DNA of 58,605 nucleotides from CAZDVQ01 sp964508975 (GTDB taxonomy: Bacteria; Bacteroidota; Bacteroidia; Chitinophagales; Saprospiraceae). The stretch lies in the NCBI GenBank assembly GCA_964508975.1, contig CAZDVQ010000024.1, positions 1 through 58,605 on the forward strand, given 5' to 3'. A program made the translations under genes and the position numbers. How positions within the stretch are numbered: the stretch's first letter is position 1; the number at the start of each line of letters is the position of its first letter. Below the pieces are notes generated by a model that saw only the letters and a program-made list of their open reading frames with translations, was not told where the DNA came from and did no database searches. Positions 17,501 to 25,958 of the stretch are shown piece after piece.

Positions 17501-19234
17501 GTAAAAATAAAAATAACTACCTGAATTATTGGATGAACCCTGTGCACCACTTGTAATGGAAACAAGATTGTTGGAACTGATGAGGGGATAAACACCGCTC
17601 AAATTATTGTTGGTGAGCAATGTCCCCCCAGTAATCCCAGTGCCTTGTAAAGATAAGCCAGTGCCTTGAGGTACATTAAAGCCTAGGGCAACGGTATGCT
17701 TACCCGCTGCAGGAACACTAATGGCCCTGGATTGGATTACAACATTAGAGGCATTCCGCAATTCAATATTCATAGTCAGGGCAGAGCTGCTGTAAATATC
17801 AACAGTAGACAAGGTGAATGCACTATTTGCGTTAAAGCGTAGACCCCTGGCCGTTGTTGATATCGCTGGAACTGTGGTCGTTAAAGAAGTATCTAAAGCG
17901 CCTGCCGTGAAGGTGTCAAAGTAATTAAAACTCTGGCCAAATACCCTGGTGGTATCATTGTATATACCGGATAATGTATTCCCTGCCGCAATGGCACTGC
18001 CTAAAGGACTCGACCAGATAAATGCATCGCCATCGTGGCTGGCATTAATTTGAAATAATCCTCCGCATGAAAGGGTGTCATTCGGTAAACTCATGCTGGG
18101 CACCTCACGCAGCTCCAGCTGTACACTACCTGTGGTACTACAGTTGTTGGCGGTAACGGTATAGCCGTAATTACCCGAGCTTGTTGCTGTAATGCTGCTG
18201 CTCGTTTCGCCTGTTGACCAACTGTAACTGCTACTGGGGTTACTCGCGTCAAATACAATACTACTCGCACAAAGTGTAGTATCGTTTGGCAGGTTTACAA
18301 TTGGACTTGATAAAGCCGTTACTTGGAATGGCTGAATTGCAGATAAACATGCCGCTGTTGATACCTGCCAGTTATAGAAATAATAATAAAATGCGTTGTT
18401 GTTGGTTGTTGTACCCGAGGCCCCATTGGTTATACTCGCTATGCCTGCTGTTGTTTGTGGATAAATTCCACTCAGGTTGTTGTTGCAGGTTAATTGTCCA
18501 CCCGTAATACTTGATAACCACAAAAGGTAGCCGTTTCCAGTGGGGACCGTAAAATTTAAATTAAGCGTGTTTAGGCCCGCAGTCAAGGTAAAAGTCTTTT
18601 GTTGTAGTACGCTTGCACCATTGGCCGATAACAGCTGTACGGTTATCGTTGGGCTACTAACGGCATACACGTTTACCGTGCGCAAGGTAAAGTTCGCGAG
18701 GGCATTAAACCTCAAGCCCCTGGCCAAGCTAAGGTTAGTCGTGGTTCCTATACTATTATTGGCTGGCCCAACGCTTACTTGGTTCGAATAACTTTGTCCT
18801 TGCAAGTAATAAGCAGTATTGGCGTTGAGCGTTTGCGTGTATGTAGCACCTGAATATACTTGATTCTGGCCTGCGGCATCGTTGAACCAGGCCAACTGTT
18901 GGCCAGTGAAGCCTGGGCTCAAGTTTACCGTGCCACCGCATAATGTTGTATCAGTACTCAAAACACTGGGTATACCCAAAATACTCACCACAATGGTATC
19001 GGCATCAGAGCCTTGGCCATTGGTGGCCGTAACGGCATAAGTGCCGCTGGCCGTTACAGTAATACTTTGTGTGGTGGCTCCATTACTCCACAAGTATGTA
19101 CTGCCTGCGTTGGCGGCATCAAGTACTGTTGATGTACATACCTGCCTGTCGGTTCCTAGGTTTACATTGGGTTGAGCCCATACCGTTAAGGGTAGGCTAC
19201 TAAGCGCCACAAGTATGAATAGCAGTTTGTGCAT
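14588..19234 (-). CDS. Large repetitive secreted protein with T9SS sorting domain
   Basis: 1548 residues. Signal peptide MHKLLFILVALSSLPLTVWAQ. Most of the protein is four tandem modules of roughly 290 residues (about 22-313, 314-608, 609-895, 896-1180). Each pairs an Ig/SprB-like unit (YLWSTGATTQSI, SGTYAVTVTN) with a jelly-roll-like unit marked by GLRFNA, FTLxxVxVY, NNNLSGxYP and YFYNW. Three further Ig-like units, a PKD-like domain (VANFNFSVSG, SYLWDFG, PGSYTIQL; about 1390-1465) and a type A Por-secretion tail (LSPNPSHRKVKLSQL, LPAGMYHVRLLF, VVKRFVKE) follow. Export is by Sec and then the type IX system to the surface. A role in adhesion or as a surface layer is inferred; no catalytic domain is visible. 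A strong terminator follows. Confidence 0.85.
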   Translation of the reverse strand: MHKLLFILVALSSLPLTVWAQPNVNLGTDRQVCTSTVLDAANAGSTYLWSNGATTQSITVTASGTYAVTATNGQGSDADTIVVSILGIPSVLSTDTTLCGGTVNLSPGFTGQQLAWFNDAAGQNQVYSGATYTQTLNANTAYYLQGQSYSNQVSVGPANNSIGTTTNLSLARGLRFNALANFTLRTVNVYAVSSPTITVQLLSANGASVLQQKTFTLTAGLNTLNLNFTVPTGNGYLLWLSSITGGQLTCNNNLSGIYPQTTAGIASITNGASGTTTNNNAFYYYFYNWQVSTAACLSAIQPFQVTALSSPIVNLPNDTTLCASSIVFDASNPSSSYSWSTGETSSSITATSSGNYGYTVTANNCSTTGSVQLELREVPSMSLPNDTLSCGGLFQINASHDGDAFIWSSPLGSAIAAGNTLSGIYNDTTRVFGQSFNYFDTFTAGALDTSLTTTVPAISTTARGLRFNANSAFTLSTVDIYSSSALTMNIELRNASNVVIQSRAISVPAAGKHTVALGFNVPQGTGLSLQGTGITGGTLLTNNNLSGVYPLISSNNLVSITSGAQGSSNNSGSYFYFYNWQNALAFCSSQVDSVNINLIQTPSINLISDTLHCGTSLSIDVSSPIANAYAWSSGQTTGQVTLNTSGIYYVTASNGPCAITDSIDVTLSAVPTLAAIVDTTICAGPLLLQGIHSGDGLFWFNAANPGSFVYASDSITAYISDSTQWYTESRLYFNNITAAAADNTISSNVSFTPVDNSGLRFTATQAFTLKGVKVYAQGNTTFKVDLRNSAGVALASKTLSVADGESDIDLYFDVPVATNLTLVVDTFYSGALSRNLSLSGFYPIGLSGVFSINAGIVNAGANSTQYNYFYNWTIAGNYCASPRDTFQVNVVQYPALELGQDSSFCDVAVYTLDAQNTGASYQWSTGATSQSIQVSTADTYNVTVTNANLCTRVDSVLLQFYNRPSIQIPQDTTLCQAQAFSFAQPDPSLVYLWYDSINATMPFASAGLYETFQANTQTYYLEAAPRTVGIGGQRNHSNPAGTGFSTFSIGTIFDVTEPITLDSVAVYVNAPATFELRLRNSAGVLLHSRQVSVSTPNQKVFVPAGFDIGIGTAYRLSFGNLSGGGLATDATAYPLQSNRLNITGSTVGGNINYYFFDWHYSYGFDACTSTREALTVTVRHPLNLLDSVYTCDPITLDATSSNATYAWSVGSSSPSIQVTESGTYSVTVSSTNDACVATDTIRVAFPAAFALPADGVLCGSTLSALYSPGSVYLWSTGATQPTISVTGPGTYAVTVAEPNGCILEDSMVVSTVSPLPTVNLPATTAACQQATLTAPGGFSQYSWSTGSTQQSINTASPGVYGLTVTNSLGCSNSASTTLSIDSPPVANFNFSVSGNGMRYTMENLSTGGSYLWDFGIGVNSTFANPVVVFPSPGSYTIQLIVSNSCGSDTISQTVTATYTGLESSLALDQIILSPNPSHRKVKLSQLQQMPEQVDVFSASGQLMQLSPELDFSQRSIGFDVSDLPAGMYHVRLLFNGGQVIVVKRFVKE

Positions 19235-19377
19235 ATTTTTTGTATTTGCTGTTTAGTCAATGGGTTTGGCAACAAAATAGGCCTACCCATTCACAAATAT
19301 AAACACAAAAAACATTAAGAACCGATTAGATTACGCAAAGCCCGCCCAAAAACAACCAAATCAAGGTTTGCCGCCTG

Positions 19378-20730
19378 CTAAAACTTGATTTTACCCGAGA
19401 ATTCCGAGAACTCCGATATCACTTTTTGGTAATAGGCCTTCTGTTCTAGGTCAAATATCATTTCTTCCACAGGATTAGCATTGCCTGGTACTGGTTCGTA
19501 TCCTGGCTCGTCCATATCCGTTTGTGCTGGCCCTTGGTACCATTTTCCGTTGCGCAGCATAAATCGGTGTTGGCCATACAAAAAGGCCAATTGGTTATAC
19601 TTGTAGTTCTCGTGTGTAGCGCCTTTATTGTTGTACCAGTACGATGACATGATGGGGTGCGAGCGCTCTACTTCGTCGAGTACCGACGGCCCGTTACCTT
19701 TTTCGCCAATTACCTCGCACATCGATGAGTACAAGTCGCGCGTACTCATGGGGCTAAGTACTCGGCTAGCTGGACGGCCATCGTGGGGCAGCCAAAACAT
19801 CGGTACCTTGTTGCCCGCATCGGTCACGTTGCTGAAGTGGTAGGTCCAACCGCTTTCGCCAAAGTTTTCACCGTGGTCAGCGCCAAAAACCACCAGGTTA
19901 CCGGTATTTTCGTGCATTTCTTGGCAAAAACTATCCACGTCGCGGGCTATAGAGCGCCAAGCTTTTTGCTGGCGACCCTTGAGCTGGTCTAGTTGTGGCC
20001 GCTTCACGTTTTGGTAGCCTTTTTTCAAGAAGGTTTGGTTGGCCATGTGGAATAAAGCCACCAACTCTTGCAATTTCTTGAAAATACCGGGTGCATCTAA
20101 TCTAAAAGTAGGCGCCACGTGATAGGGGAAGTGCGTTTCCATCAAGTTCAAGAAAATGAAACTGCTTTCGCCTTTGGCCTCATTTTCGGCCACAATCTGC
20201 CGGGCTTTATTGAAAATATCCAAGTAAGTATGCTGTAACCAGGTCTTGGCGGTCTCGATATCCTCGCTCAGACGGTTCATAATCATGTCTTTCGACAATA
20301 ATTTTTCCCGTAAACGAGGCTTTGCAATCAACACTAAAAACTGTTGTAAAGTCGAGAACTTGGGTTCAACCTGCTGCCAAATCCGGTGTATTTCGTCAAA
20401 GCCGCGGTCAAGGCCAAATATATGCGTGGTGGCCACGTTGGCCGTAATCTGGTAGGTTTTGTACCCTGCCGCCTTCATTTTTTCAGCTAGCGTGGGAATA
20501 TCCTTGTGTATACCGCGTGTTTGGGCCGTTGCACCATGCTCGTGTGGCAGCAAACCTGTAAATATAGATGCCGTGGCGGGCAAGGTCCAACAACCGCCTG
20601 ATCGGGCCTCCAAAAATTGAATACTGTTGGGCTCTACATAGTCAAGGCCTGTTCCGGCCTCGGTGTAAACGCTGTCGAAGCGCAGGCTATCGGCAACAAT
20701 TACTATAATATTGCGGGGCTTTTCTGCCAT
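19378..20730 (-). CDS. Sulfatase-fold hydrolase with Thr at the nucleophile position
   Basis: 450 residues from the Met at 20730, chosen because it begins the conserved fold (MAEKPRNIIVIVADSLRFDS) and lies 24 nt from a promoter. It belongs to the alkaline phosphatase superfamily: the first metal site is in IIVIVADSLRFD, the second in VVFGADHGENFGE, and the motif before TGLLPHEHG is TLPATASIF. In sulfatases this place reads C/S-x-P-S-R; here Thr replaces the residue that becomes formylglycine and the Arg is missing. It is therefore unlikely to be a classical sulfatase and more like the phospho- or phosphonate-transferring members. No signal peptide; cytoplasmic. Substrate unknown. Confidence 0.75.
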   Translation of the reverse strand: MAEKPRNIIVIVADSLRFDSVYTEAGTGLDYVEPNSIQFLEARSGGCWTLPATASIFTGLLPHEHGATAQTRGIHKDIPTLAEKMKAAGYKTYQITANVATTHIFGLDRGFDEIHRIWQQVEPKFSTLQQFLVLIAKPRLREKLLSKDMIMNRLSEDIETAKTWLQHTYLDIFNKARQIVAENEAKGESSFIFLNLMETHFPYHVAPTFRLDAPGIFKKLQELVALFHMANQTFLKKGYQNVKRPQLDQLKGRQQKAWRSIARDVDSFCQEMHENTGNLVVFGADHGENFGESGWTYHFSNVTDAGNKVPMFWLPHDGRPASRVLSPMSTRDLYSSMCEVIGEKGNGPSVLDEVERSHPIMSSYWYNNKGATHENYKYNQLAFLYGQHRFMLRNGKWYQGPAQTDMDEPGYEPVPGNANPVEEMIFDLEQKAYYQKVISEFSEFSGKIKF

Positions 20731-20754
20731 GTGCGTTGTTGTTGATTGATACTG

Positions 20755-20788
20755 CAAAGGTATAACTTTTGATTGTCTTAAACGTCAA
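20755..20788 (-). promoter_or_regulatory. Promoter of the sulfatase-fold gene
   Basis: On the minus strand TACCTTTG (complement of 20755-20762) is preceded by TTG (20786-20788) at 23 nt, matching the Bacteroidota pattern. It supports the start at 20730. Confidence 0.6.
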
Positions 20789-20827
20789 GCAAAAGGCCAA
20801 ACATTCGGCCATGGCATCAATCTAAGT

Positions 20828-22396
20828 TTAATCAACGCTATCGTTTGCTTCTTTTAGCTCTAAACAAACCCAATACCGCAGTTCCACGGCTTGCTGTCGT
20901 AAGGCTGGATTCAAAAATTTTAGGTTTAGTTTCTGGATTGAAAACTGCTCCAACTCGGTAACCGCGGTTACCTGTGTACGCGTCCTTAACTCGGCCAAGC
21001 CTTCCGGAGTGGTATAAACACAGGCTTTACCCCGGAATGTAGCCAGGTCTAACTCCGTTTTTACACCACCCGAGTAAAAGTCAAATCCATGTGTATGGGC
21101 CTTGTACGTGAATACGGCCTCCGATATGCCCTTCGCTTTTTGCCCAGCTACGCTGCCCGACTGGTACTGCATCAACCACGGATATAAAAATAGATTTAAA
21201 CATAGGTTTACGCCTATAAACGCCGCCGCCGATAATACCATCGTCTCCCCGCCCTTGAACTTGTACCAGCCTAGCCCAACACAAATCGATAAACCCAGCC
21301 CAAAGGCTACATAATTCCAAGGCCTGTCTATCAACAAGCCCATCGAGGCCGCAGCCAGGGGAATCAGCAAGACTAAAGCGGTTTGTACGTACTTTAACCA
21401 GGGTGTACTTTCTACTTGTGCTATGGCATTGGCGGCCAATATCGCTGCAAACGGGAACGATACGTATATGTAATGTGGTAGTTTGTATTGCGAAAATGAC
21501 AAGGCAACAATAGGTAATACAAAGCCTCCCAAACTTAAAAACTCGCTTGGCTTACGCTTGAATAACTGCACCAACACGTACAAACTCCAGGGCAAAAAGG
21601 CCCAGAGGAAGGTGTGCGTAAAAAACAAATACCCCGAATCGTTTTTCCAGCTGTTTTCGCCGGTAATCCGACCAAAACTTTGTGTCCAGAAGAAAAATTT
21701 AGGCCCCTCCGCCCCATACTGCAGGTACAATCCCCACAACATTGGGCTCAACAACAAGCCTACCCACAATAATCCAAGAATCCAGGCTGGTTTAAAAAAC
21801 ATACGCCATTGGCCCTGGCCAGCCCAATAGCTGGCTAAAGCCATGCCCGGCACAACGAGGCCAATCGGGCCCTTGGCCATCATCGCCAAGCTAACTGCCG
21901 TGAATCCAAACAAAAAATGCTGCCATTTATTCGTTTCTGCAAATGCCCAAAGTTGCCAAGTAGCCACAATGATGGCGTTGGCCAAAAGGGTATCTGCCCG
22001 CAAGTCGTGGTGTATTAAAAACCAGGCCTGGCAAGTCAGTAATATAACCGATGCCCGCAAGCCCGTTTGTTCATCGTACAGGCCCCTGGCCAAACGGTAG
22101 CACGCGTATGCCCCAAGCATGCTGGATAGTAAAGCCGGTATACGGAACACAAAATGGCTGTAACCCAACAGTTTAAAACACATGGCCGATAACCAGAACA
22201 ACAGCGGCGGCTTGTCCAAATAGTCCGCCCCGCGATGCTGAACGGCTAACCAATCCCCGCCCTGCGCCATTTCCTGCGCAATAGAAGCATATTGGGCCGA
22301 GTCTATTTCCAACAGGCCAACCCGCCACATCCCAAGGATGTAAACGCCAATACTCGCCACAATAAGCCCCAGAAGGGTGGTTTTGTTCGTTGCCAT
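20828..22396 (-). CDS. ArnT-like glycosyltransferase, family 39
   Basis: 522 residues from the Met at 22396 (MATNKTTLLGLIVASIGVYI); the longer frame to 22615 runs through repeat R1 and is rejected. About 11-12 hydrophobic helices fill the first 400 residues. The first periplasmic loop has EIDSAQYASIAQEMAQGGDW and DYLDKPPLLFWLSA, the acidic and lipid-sugar features of ArnT/PMT_2 enzymes. Such enzymes move a sugar from a polyprenyl-phosphate donor to lipid A or protein on the periplasmic side. The soluble end (about 420-522) is not recognised. It diverges from the M20 hydrolase gene. Confidence 0.82.
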   Translation of the reverse strand: MATNKTTLLGLIVASIGVYILGMWRVGLLEIDSAQYASIAQEMAQGGDWLAVQHRGADYLDKPPLLFWLSAMCFKLLGYSHFVFRIPALLSSMLGAYACYRLARGLYDEQTGLRASVILLTCQAWFLIHHDLRADTLLANAIIVATWQLWAFAETNKWQHFLFGFTAVSLAMMAKGPIGLVVPGMALASYWAGQGQWRMFFKPAWILGLLWVGLLLSPMLWGLYLQYGAEGPKFFFWTQSFGRITGENSWKNDSGYLFFTHTFLWAFLPWSLYVLVQLFKRKPSEFLSLGGFVLPIVALSFSQYKLPHYIYVSFPFAAILAANAIAQVESTPWLKYVQTALVLLIPLAAASMGLLIDRPWNYVAFGLGLSICVGLGWYKFKGGETMVLSAAAFIGVNLCLNLFLYPWLMQYQSGSVAGQKAKGISEAVFTYKAHTHGFDFYSGGVKTELDLATFRGKACVYTTPEGLAELRTRTQVTAVTELEQFSIQKLNLKFLNPALRQQAVELRYWVCLELKEANDSVD

Positions 22397-22421
22397 ATGC
22401 TGCATTTGGGCGCTAAAATGG

Positions 22422-22429
22422 TAACTTTG
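22422..22429 (+). promoter_or_regulatory. -7 box before the M20 amidohydrolase gene
   Basis: TAACTTTG matches TAnnTTTG. No well-spaced -33 element is seen. If used, the mRNA would start near 22435 and carry repeat R1 copy 6 in a leader of about 160-170 nt. Confidence 0.45.
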
Positions 22430-22448
22430 CGCCACATTTTTTTCTTTT

Positions 22449-22562
22449 TTTTGGGCGCGCCGGCTGCATGCGCAGCCGTCAGGCTGCTCCGGGTTCGCTA
22501 TTCGCTCATACCTTGGGGCATTCGCCCCTGCGGTACGGCCTTCGGCCGCCCTGCGCATCCTT
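22449..22562 (-). repeat. GC-rich intergenic repeat R1, copy 6
   Basis: Starts TTTTGGGCGCGCCGG and contains CCGGGTTCGCTATTCGCTCA and GGTACGGCCTTCGGCCGCC. It lies between divergent genes and probably within the leader of the amidohydrolase mRNA. Confidence 0.72.
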
Positions 22563-22606
22563 CGCGCGATTCGTTTCCTGTCATACCCCACATGCCTCCC
22601 TTGCCA

Positions 22607-23800
22607 ATGTCGCAACTCAAAAATCTAGTACAAGCCCAAGCCCAGGCCATCTTTGGCCAAGTACTTGAACTACGCCGCCACTTGCACGCCCACCCCGAGC
22701 TATCGTTCGAGGAGGCTCAAACCAGCGCTCACCTCGCCCAGATGCTACAATCGGCAGGCATACCTTTCCAAGCAGGCGTGGCGGGTCATGGTATCGTGGC
22801 CCTGATTAAAGGCGATTTACCCGGCGACAAAGTCATTGCCCTGCGTGGCGATATGGATGCCTTGCCCATCCACGAGGCCAACGACGTACCTTACCGCTCT
22901 CAAAACCCCGGCGTGATGCACGCCTGCGGCCACGATGTCCACAGTGCCTCGGTGATGGGGGCTGCCCTTATTTTAAACCAGTTGAAAGCACATTTTGGTG
23001 GCACGGTTAAAATCTTGTTCCAACCGGCCGAGGAAAAACTACCCGGTGGCGCTTCGCTGATGATAAAAGCTGGCGCACTGGAAAACCCCAGCCCAAGCGC
23101 TATCCTAGGCCAACATGTTTACAATCCCATCGAGGCGGGTAAAATTGGTATCCGTTCGGGTATGTACATGGCCTCTGCCGACGAGATTTACGTTACCGTT
23201 AAAGGTCAAGGTGGTCACGGTGCTGTACCGCAAGATTGTGTCGACCCCGTGCTTGTATCTGCACACCTTATCGTGGCCTTGCAGCAAATCGTTAGCCGCA
23301 ACGCCAACCCGACCATTCCCTCGGTCTTGTCGTTTGGTAAGGTAGAGGCCAACGGCGCTACTAATATCATTCCCTACGAGGTGAAAATGGAAGGTACTTT
23401 CCGCACCATGGACGAGGCATGGCGCAGCAAGGCGCACCATCGCATGAAACAACTAGCCGAAACCCTTTGCGAGAGTATGGGTGCCACCTGCGAGTTCCGC
23501 ATTGAAAAGGGTTATCCCACCTTGTTTAACCACGAGGCCCTTACACAAGATGTACGGAGCCTGGCCGAAGCATATCTCGGCCCAGAAAACGTTGAAGACC
23601 TGCCCATCCGCATGACCGCTGAGGATTTTGCCTACTACTCGCAAGTGATGCCGGCTTGTTTCTGGCGCTTAGGCACCGGCAACAAGGCCAAGGGGATCAC
23701 ATCACCCGTACATACCAACACCTTCGATGTGGATGAATCTAGCCTCGAGGTTGGTAGCGGCCTCATGGCCTGGCTGGCGATTAATTATTTAGTGCGTTAG
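22607..23800 (+). CDS. M20-family amidohydrolase (N-acyl amino acid or IAA-conjugate hydrolase type)
   Basis: 397 residues from the Met at 22607 (MSQLKNLVQAQ); the Met at 22592 would add five residues, and the frame further upstream is repeat DNA. Metal-site motifs of the family are in order: RRHLHAHPELSFEE, ALRGDMDALPI, HACGHDVHSA, FQPAEEKLPGG, and the late PVHTNTFDVDE. The lid domain (KGQGGHGAVPQDCVDPV) is present, so it is a full-length M20D-type enzyme. It hydrolyses the amide of an N-acyl amino acid or similar compound; the natural substrate is not shown. No signal peptide, so cytoplasmic. Confidence 0.88.
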   Translation: MSQLKNLVQAQAQAIFGQVLELRRHLHAHPELSFEEAQTSAHLAQMLQSAGIPFQAGVAGHGIVALIKGDLPGDKVIALRGDMDALPIHEANDVPYRSQNPGVMHACGHDVHSASVMGAALILNQLKAHFGGTVKILFQPAEEKLPGGASLMIKAGALENPSPSAILGQHVYNPIEAGKIGIRSGMYMASADEIYVTVKGQGGHGAVPQDCVDPVLVSAHLIVALQQIVSRNANPTIPSVLSFGKVEANGATNIIPYEVKMEGTFRTMDEAWRSKAHHRMKQLAETLCESMGATCEFRIEKGYPTLFNHEALTQDVRSLAEAYLGPENVEDLPIRMTAEDFAYYSQVMPACFWRLGTGNKAKGITSPVHTNTFDVDESSLEVGSGLMAWLAINYLVR

Positions 23801-23839
23801 GCCAATGTCATTCAGCGTGATTTATTTGGGCCATTTCAG

Positions 23840-24085
23840 GGCATGATAAGACAGATGCTGCCCAAAGGGCAGCCCATATCGGTAGCCGCGGGTAAGCAAA
23901 GCGCAACCCGGGGAAATTGAGCAACAACAGAAAACCCGTGGTGGCAAGCCGTTTGGATAGGTACGATACAGGAATCGCCACGGAACGATAGCCGTACCGA
24001 AACCCGGTCGAGCGTAGCTCGGCCCAACCCCCGCTACCAACGGACGCGCAGCGTCTGTGCAGTGGAGGGGGGAGGCGCATAAGGC
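23840..24085 (-). repeat. Mosaic intergenic repeat R2, long copy
   Basis: Read on the minus strand, 24080-24004 matches 46577-46693 (CACTGCACAGACGCTGCGCG, TTGGTAGCGGGGGTTGGG) and 24010-23862 matches 42514-42676 (GTTCCGTGGCGATT, GGCTTGCC, CCGGGTTGCGC, ACCCGCGGCTACCGATAT). Short frames inside it are not convincing genes. The whole stretch 23801-24444 holds only repeats and a terminator. Confidence 0.65.
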
Positions 24086-24199
24086 CTTAATTCCTATTTA
24101 AATTTGCAATAAAAACTTGTATCCATTGCGCGGCGAGGCAAGGTCTTGCCCCTTTTTTAACGATAACCGCCGCGCATGGGCTTGGGTTTACGTTGCGTT

Positions 24200-24262
24200 A
24201 ATTACCCCGGGTTGCGCTTTGCTTACCCGCGGCTACCAATATTGTCTGCCCTTTGGGCTGAT
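24200..24262 (+). repeat. Mosaic intergenic repeat R2, short copy
   Basis: CCCCGGGTTGCGCTTTGCTT followed by ACCCGCGGCTACCAATATTG and CTGCCCTTTGGGC repeats the second half of the long copy in the opposite orientation, so the two copies form a large inverted repeat around 24100-24190. Confidence 0.6.
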
Positions 24263-24263
24263 C

Positions 24264-24373
24264 TGCGTTAGGCATGCGAAGCGTGGCCGCAACGCGGCCA
24301 GCCCGTAGGGCCGACCGTCCAGGGAGCGCGTAGCACGCCGGCGACGCGCCTCGCGCGGTGCAACGCCCCAATA
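24264..24373 (+). repeat. GC-rich intergenic repeat R1, copy 7
   Basis: TGCGTTAGGCATGCGAAGCG, then GGCCGCAACGCGGCCAGCCC and GCGCGTAGCACGCCGG. It aligns best with copy 3. Ends CGCCCCAATAAA against the transglycosylase terminator. Confidence 0.7.
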
Positions 24374-24420
24374 AAAAACCTCCTGAACCGAGCGTGAAGC
24401 ACAAGTTACAGGAGGTTGGG
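24371..24420 (-). terminator. Rho-independent terminator of the transglycosylase gene
   Basis: AACCTCCTG (24377-24385) and CAGGAGGTT (24409-24417) form the stem; read leftward it is followed by TTTTTTA. It lies 25 nt after the stop codon. Confidence 0.8.
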
Positions 24421-24444
24421 GTTGCTGGGGAGCAATATATTTTC

Positions 24445-25836
24445 CTAGCTGTTGATTTTCATGATTTTGATCATGTCGCCAGCTTGGATACGGTTAATTT
24501 TTGAAGCACCGTTCATCTCGATGATTGATTTTACATCAACATCTGGGTAGAGTTTAGAGATTTTCCACACGTTGTCGCCGGCTTGAACTTCGTAGTACAA
24601 GGTACCGTCAGACGTTACAGCAGTGTGCTCTGGGATAAACGGAACGTTTGCCGTGCGCAAAGAGAAGGTTTTGGCAATTTTTTGCTCAATAGTTCCTTTT
24701 TTGATAGCAGCGTTGTCTTCAGATTTGATAGCCAATTTGCTACCAACCGTTAGCGGAACACCCGCGCGGAGGTTGTTCCACAACATCAATTGCTGTGGAC
24801 TAACGCCGTGCAAGCGGGCAATACCTTCAACGGTGTCATCTTTACCCACGATGTGGAGGAGTTTTACACCGGCAAATTCATCGCCAGCGTAAGTAGCCTG
24901 GGCCAACATGTTGCCCGCGTATGATGATGTACTGGCAAAACCTTTGTACTCGGCCGCTTTGCGCAAAGGCAAAGTAACCACGTAACCGTTTTTGCTAGCA
25001 GGGATGAAGTTCAACAAGAAGGCAGGGTTCAAGAAACGGAGCGTCTCGATGGACACGCTAGTTTGCTCAGATAAATCCTTGAAACTAGTGGCCTTGTACA
25101 CGTGGATGGTATCGGTCAACAAGAATTCCTCGTCGAAACTCAAGGGCGACAAATCGTGCAGGTAGTAGTAGTTGGCCACGTAAGCAGCAGCGATAAACTT
25201 AGGTACGTATACCTGCGTTTCGCGGGGTAGGTTGTTCGAGAAAACCCAGTAATCAACTGAGCCAGTAGCTTTAATAGCGTTGTTTACTTTTACTTGGCCA
25301 GCATTGTAAGCAGCCAAGGCAGCAGCCCAACTGTTGTACTGGGTATACAAGCGCGACAAGAGAATAGCTGCAGCCTCAGACGATTTGTAGGGGTCGCAAC
25401 GCTCGTCGACATATTTATTGATGGTCAAGCCGTACATGCGTGCTGTTTCGGGCATAAATTGCCAAAAACCACCGGCACCAGCAGGAGAAAGCGCAGCAGG
25501 TTCAAGCTGCGATTCAATCATCGGGAGATACTTAAACTGGGTAGGAATTTGATGCTTGAGCATGTATTGCTCAAAAATCGGGAAAAATATTTGACCCTTT
25601 CCTAGTACGCGCTCAGAGGTTTTCTTACCTCTTACGGTTTGCGCAACGATATAATCCTTTACGGTTTGGTTATATCTGAATTCAAAGGCGTATGAAATGT
25701 TTTTGATACGCTGTTCGTATTCTTCGTCTGAATACGTTGGAATGTTGTTGTTGTTGTTGCTTTTTGGTTTAGCAGATAAAGTCGTAGTAGTAACGATAAA
25801 CAACAAGCAAACGAGGCTTAGGAGGCTCGTTTTCAT
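24445..25836 (-). CDS. mltD: MltD-like lytic transglycosylase with LysM domains
   Basis: 463 residues. Signal peptide (MKTSLLSLVCLLFIVTTTT), then a family 23 transglycosylase domain with the catalytic Glu in PMIESQLEP (about Glu108), SPAGAGGFWQFMPETA, and AALAAYNAGQ. Two LysM peptidoglycan-binding domains follow (HIVGKDDTVEGIARLHGV, about 318-365; YYEVQAGDNVWKISKLYP, about 412-460), with a divergent LysM-like part near 245-300 (YKATSFKDLSEQT). It cleaves glycan strands of murein in the periplasm and is part of wall turnover. Gene arrangement matches MltD of other Bacteroidota. A terminator follows. Confidence 0.87.
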   Translation of the reverse strand: MKTSLLSLVCLLFIVTTTTLSAKPKSNNNNNIPTYSDEEYEQRIKNISYAFEFRYNQTVKDYIVAQTVRGKKTSERVLGKGQIFFPIFEQYMLKHQIPTQFKYLPMIESQLEPAALSPAGAGGFWQFMPETARMYGLTINKYVDERCDPYKSSEAAAILLSRLYTQYNSWAAALAAYNAGQVKVNNAIKATGSVDYWVFSNNLPRETQVYVPKFIAAAYVANYYYLHDLSPLSFDEEFLLTDTIHVYKATSFKDLSEQTSVSIETLRFLNPAFLLNFIPASKNGYVVTLPLRKAAEYKGFASTSSYAGNMLAQATYAGDEFAGVKLLHIVGKDDTVEGIARLHGVSPQQLMLWNNLRAGVPLTVGSKLAIKSEDNAAIKKGTIEQKIAKTFSLRTANVPFIPEHTAVTSDGTLYYEVQAGDNVWKISKLYPDVDVKSIIEMNGASKINRIQAGDMIKIMKINS

Positions 25837-25958
25837 GGTTTAGTAATTTTGTTGAACAATTGGCTACCCCGGGAGGTAGGTACTTGGCAGTACATTTATT
25901 AGTAAAAATAAACCCGTTTTTTTAGTGACGCTTCCTAATTGCAAACGTCATGCCAAGT

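Noticed and set aside
22292..22606. Extension of the M20 amidohydrolase by about 100 residues
   Set aside because: It overlaps the divergent gene, runs through repeat R1 and begins before the promoter.
22397..22615. N-terminal extension of the glycosyltransferase gene
   Set aside because: The extension is arginine-rich translation of repeat R1 and precedes the natural first membrane helix.
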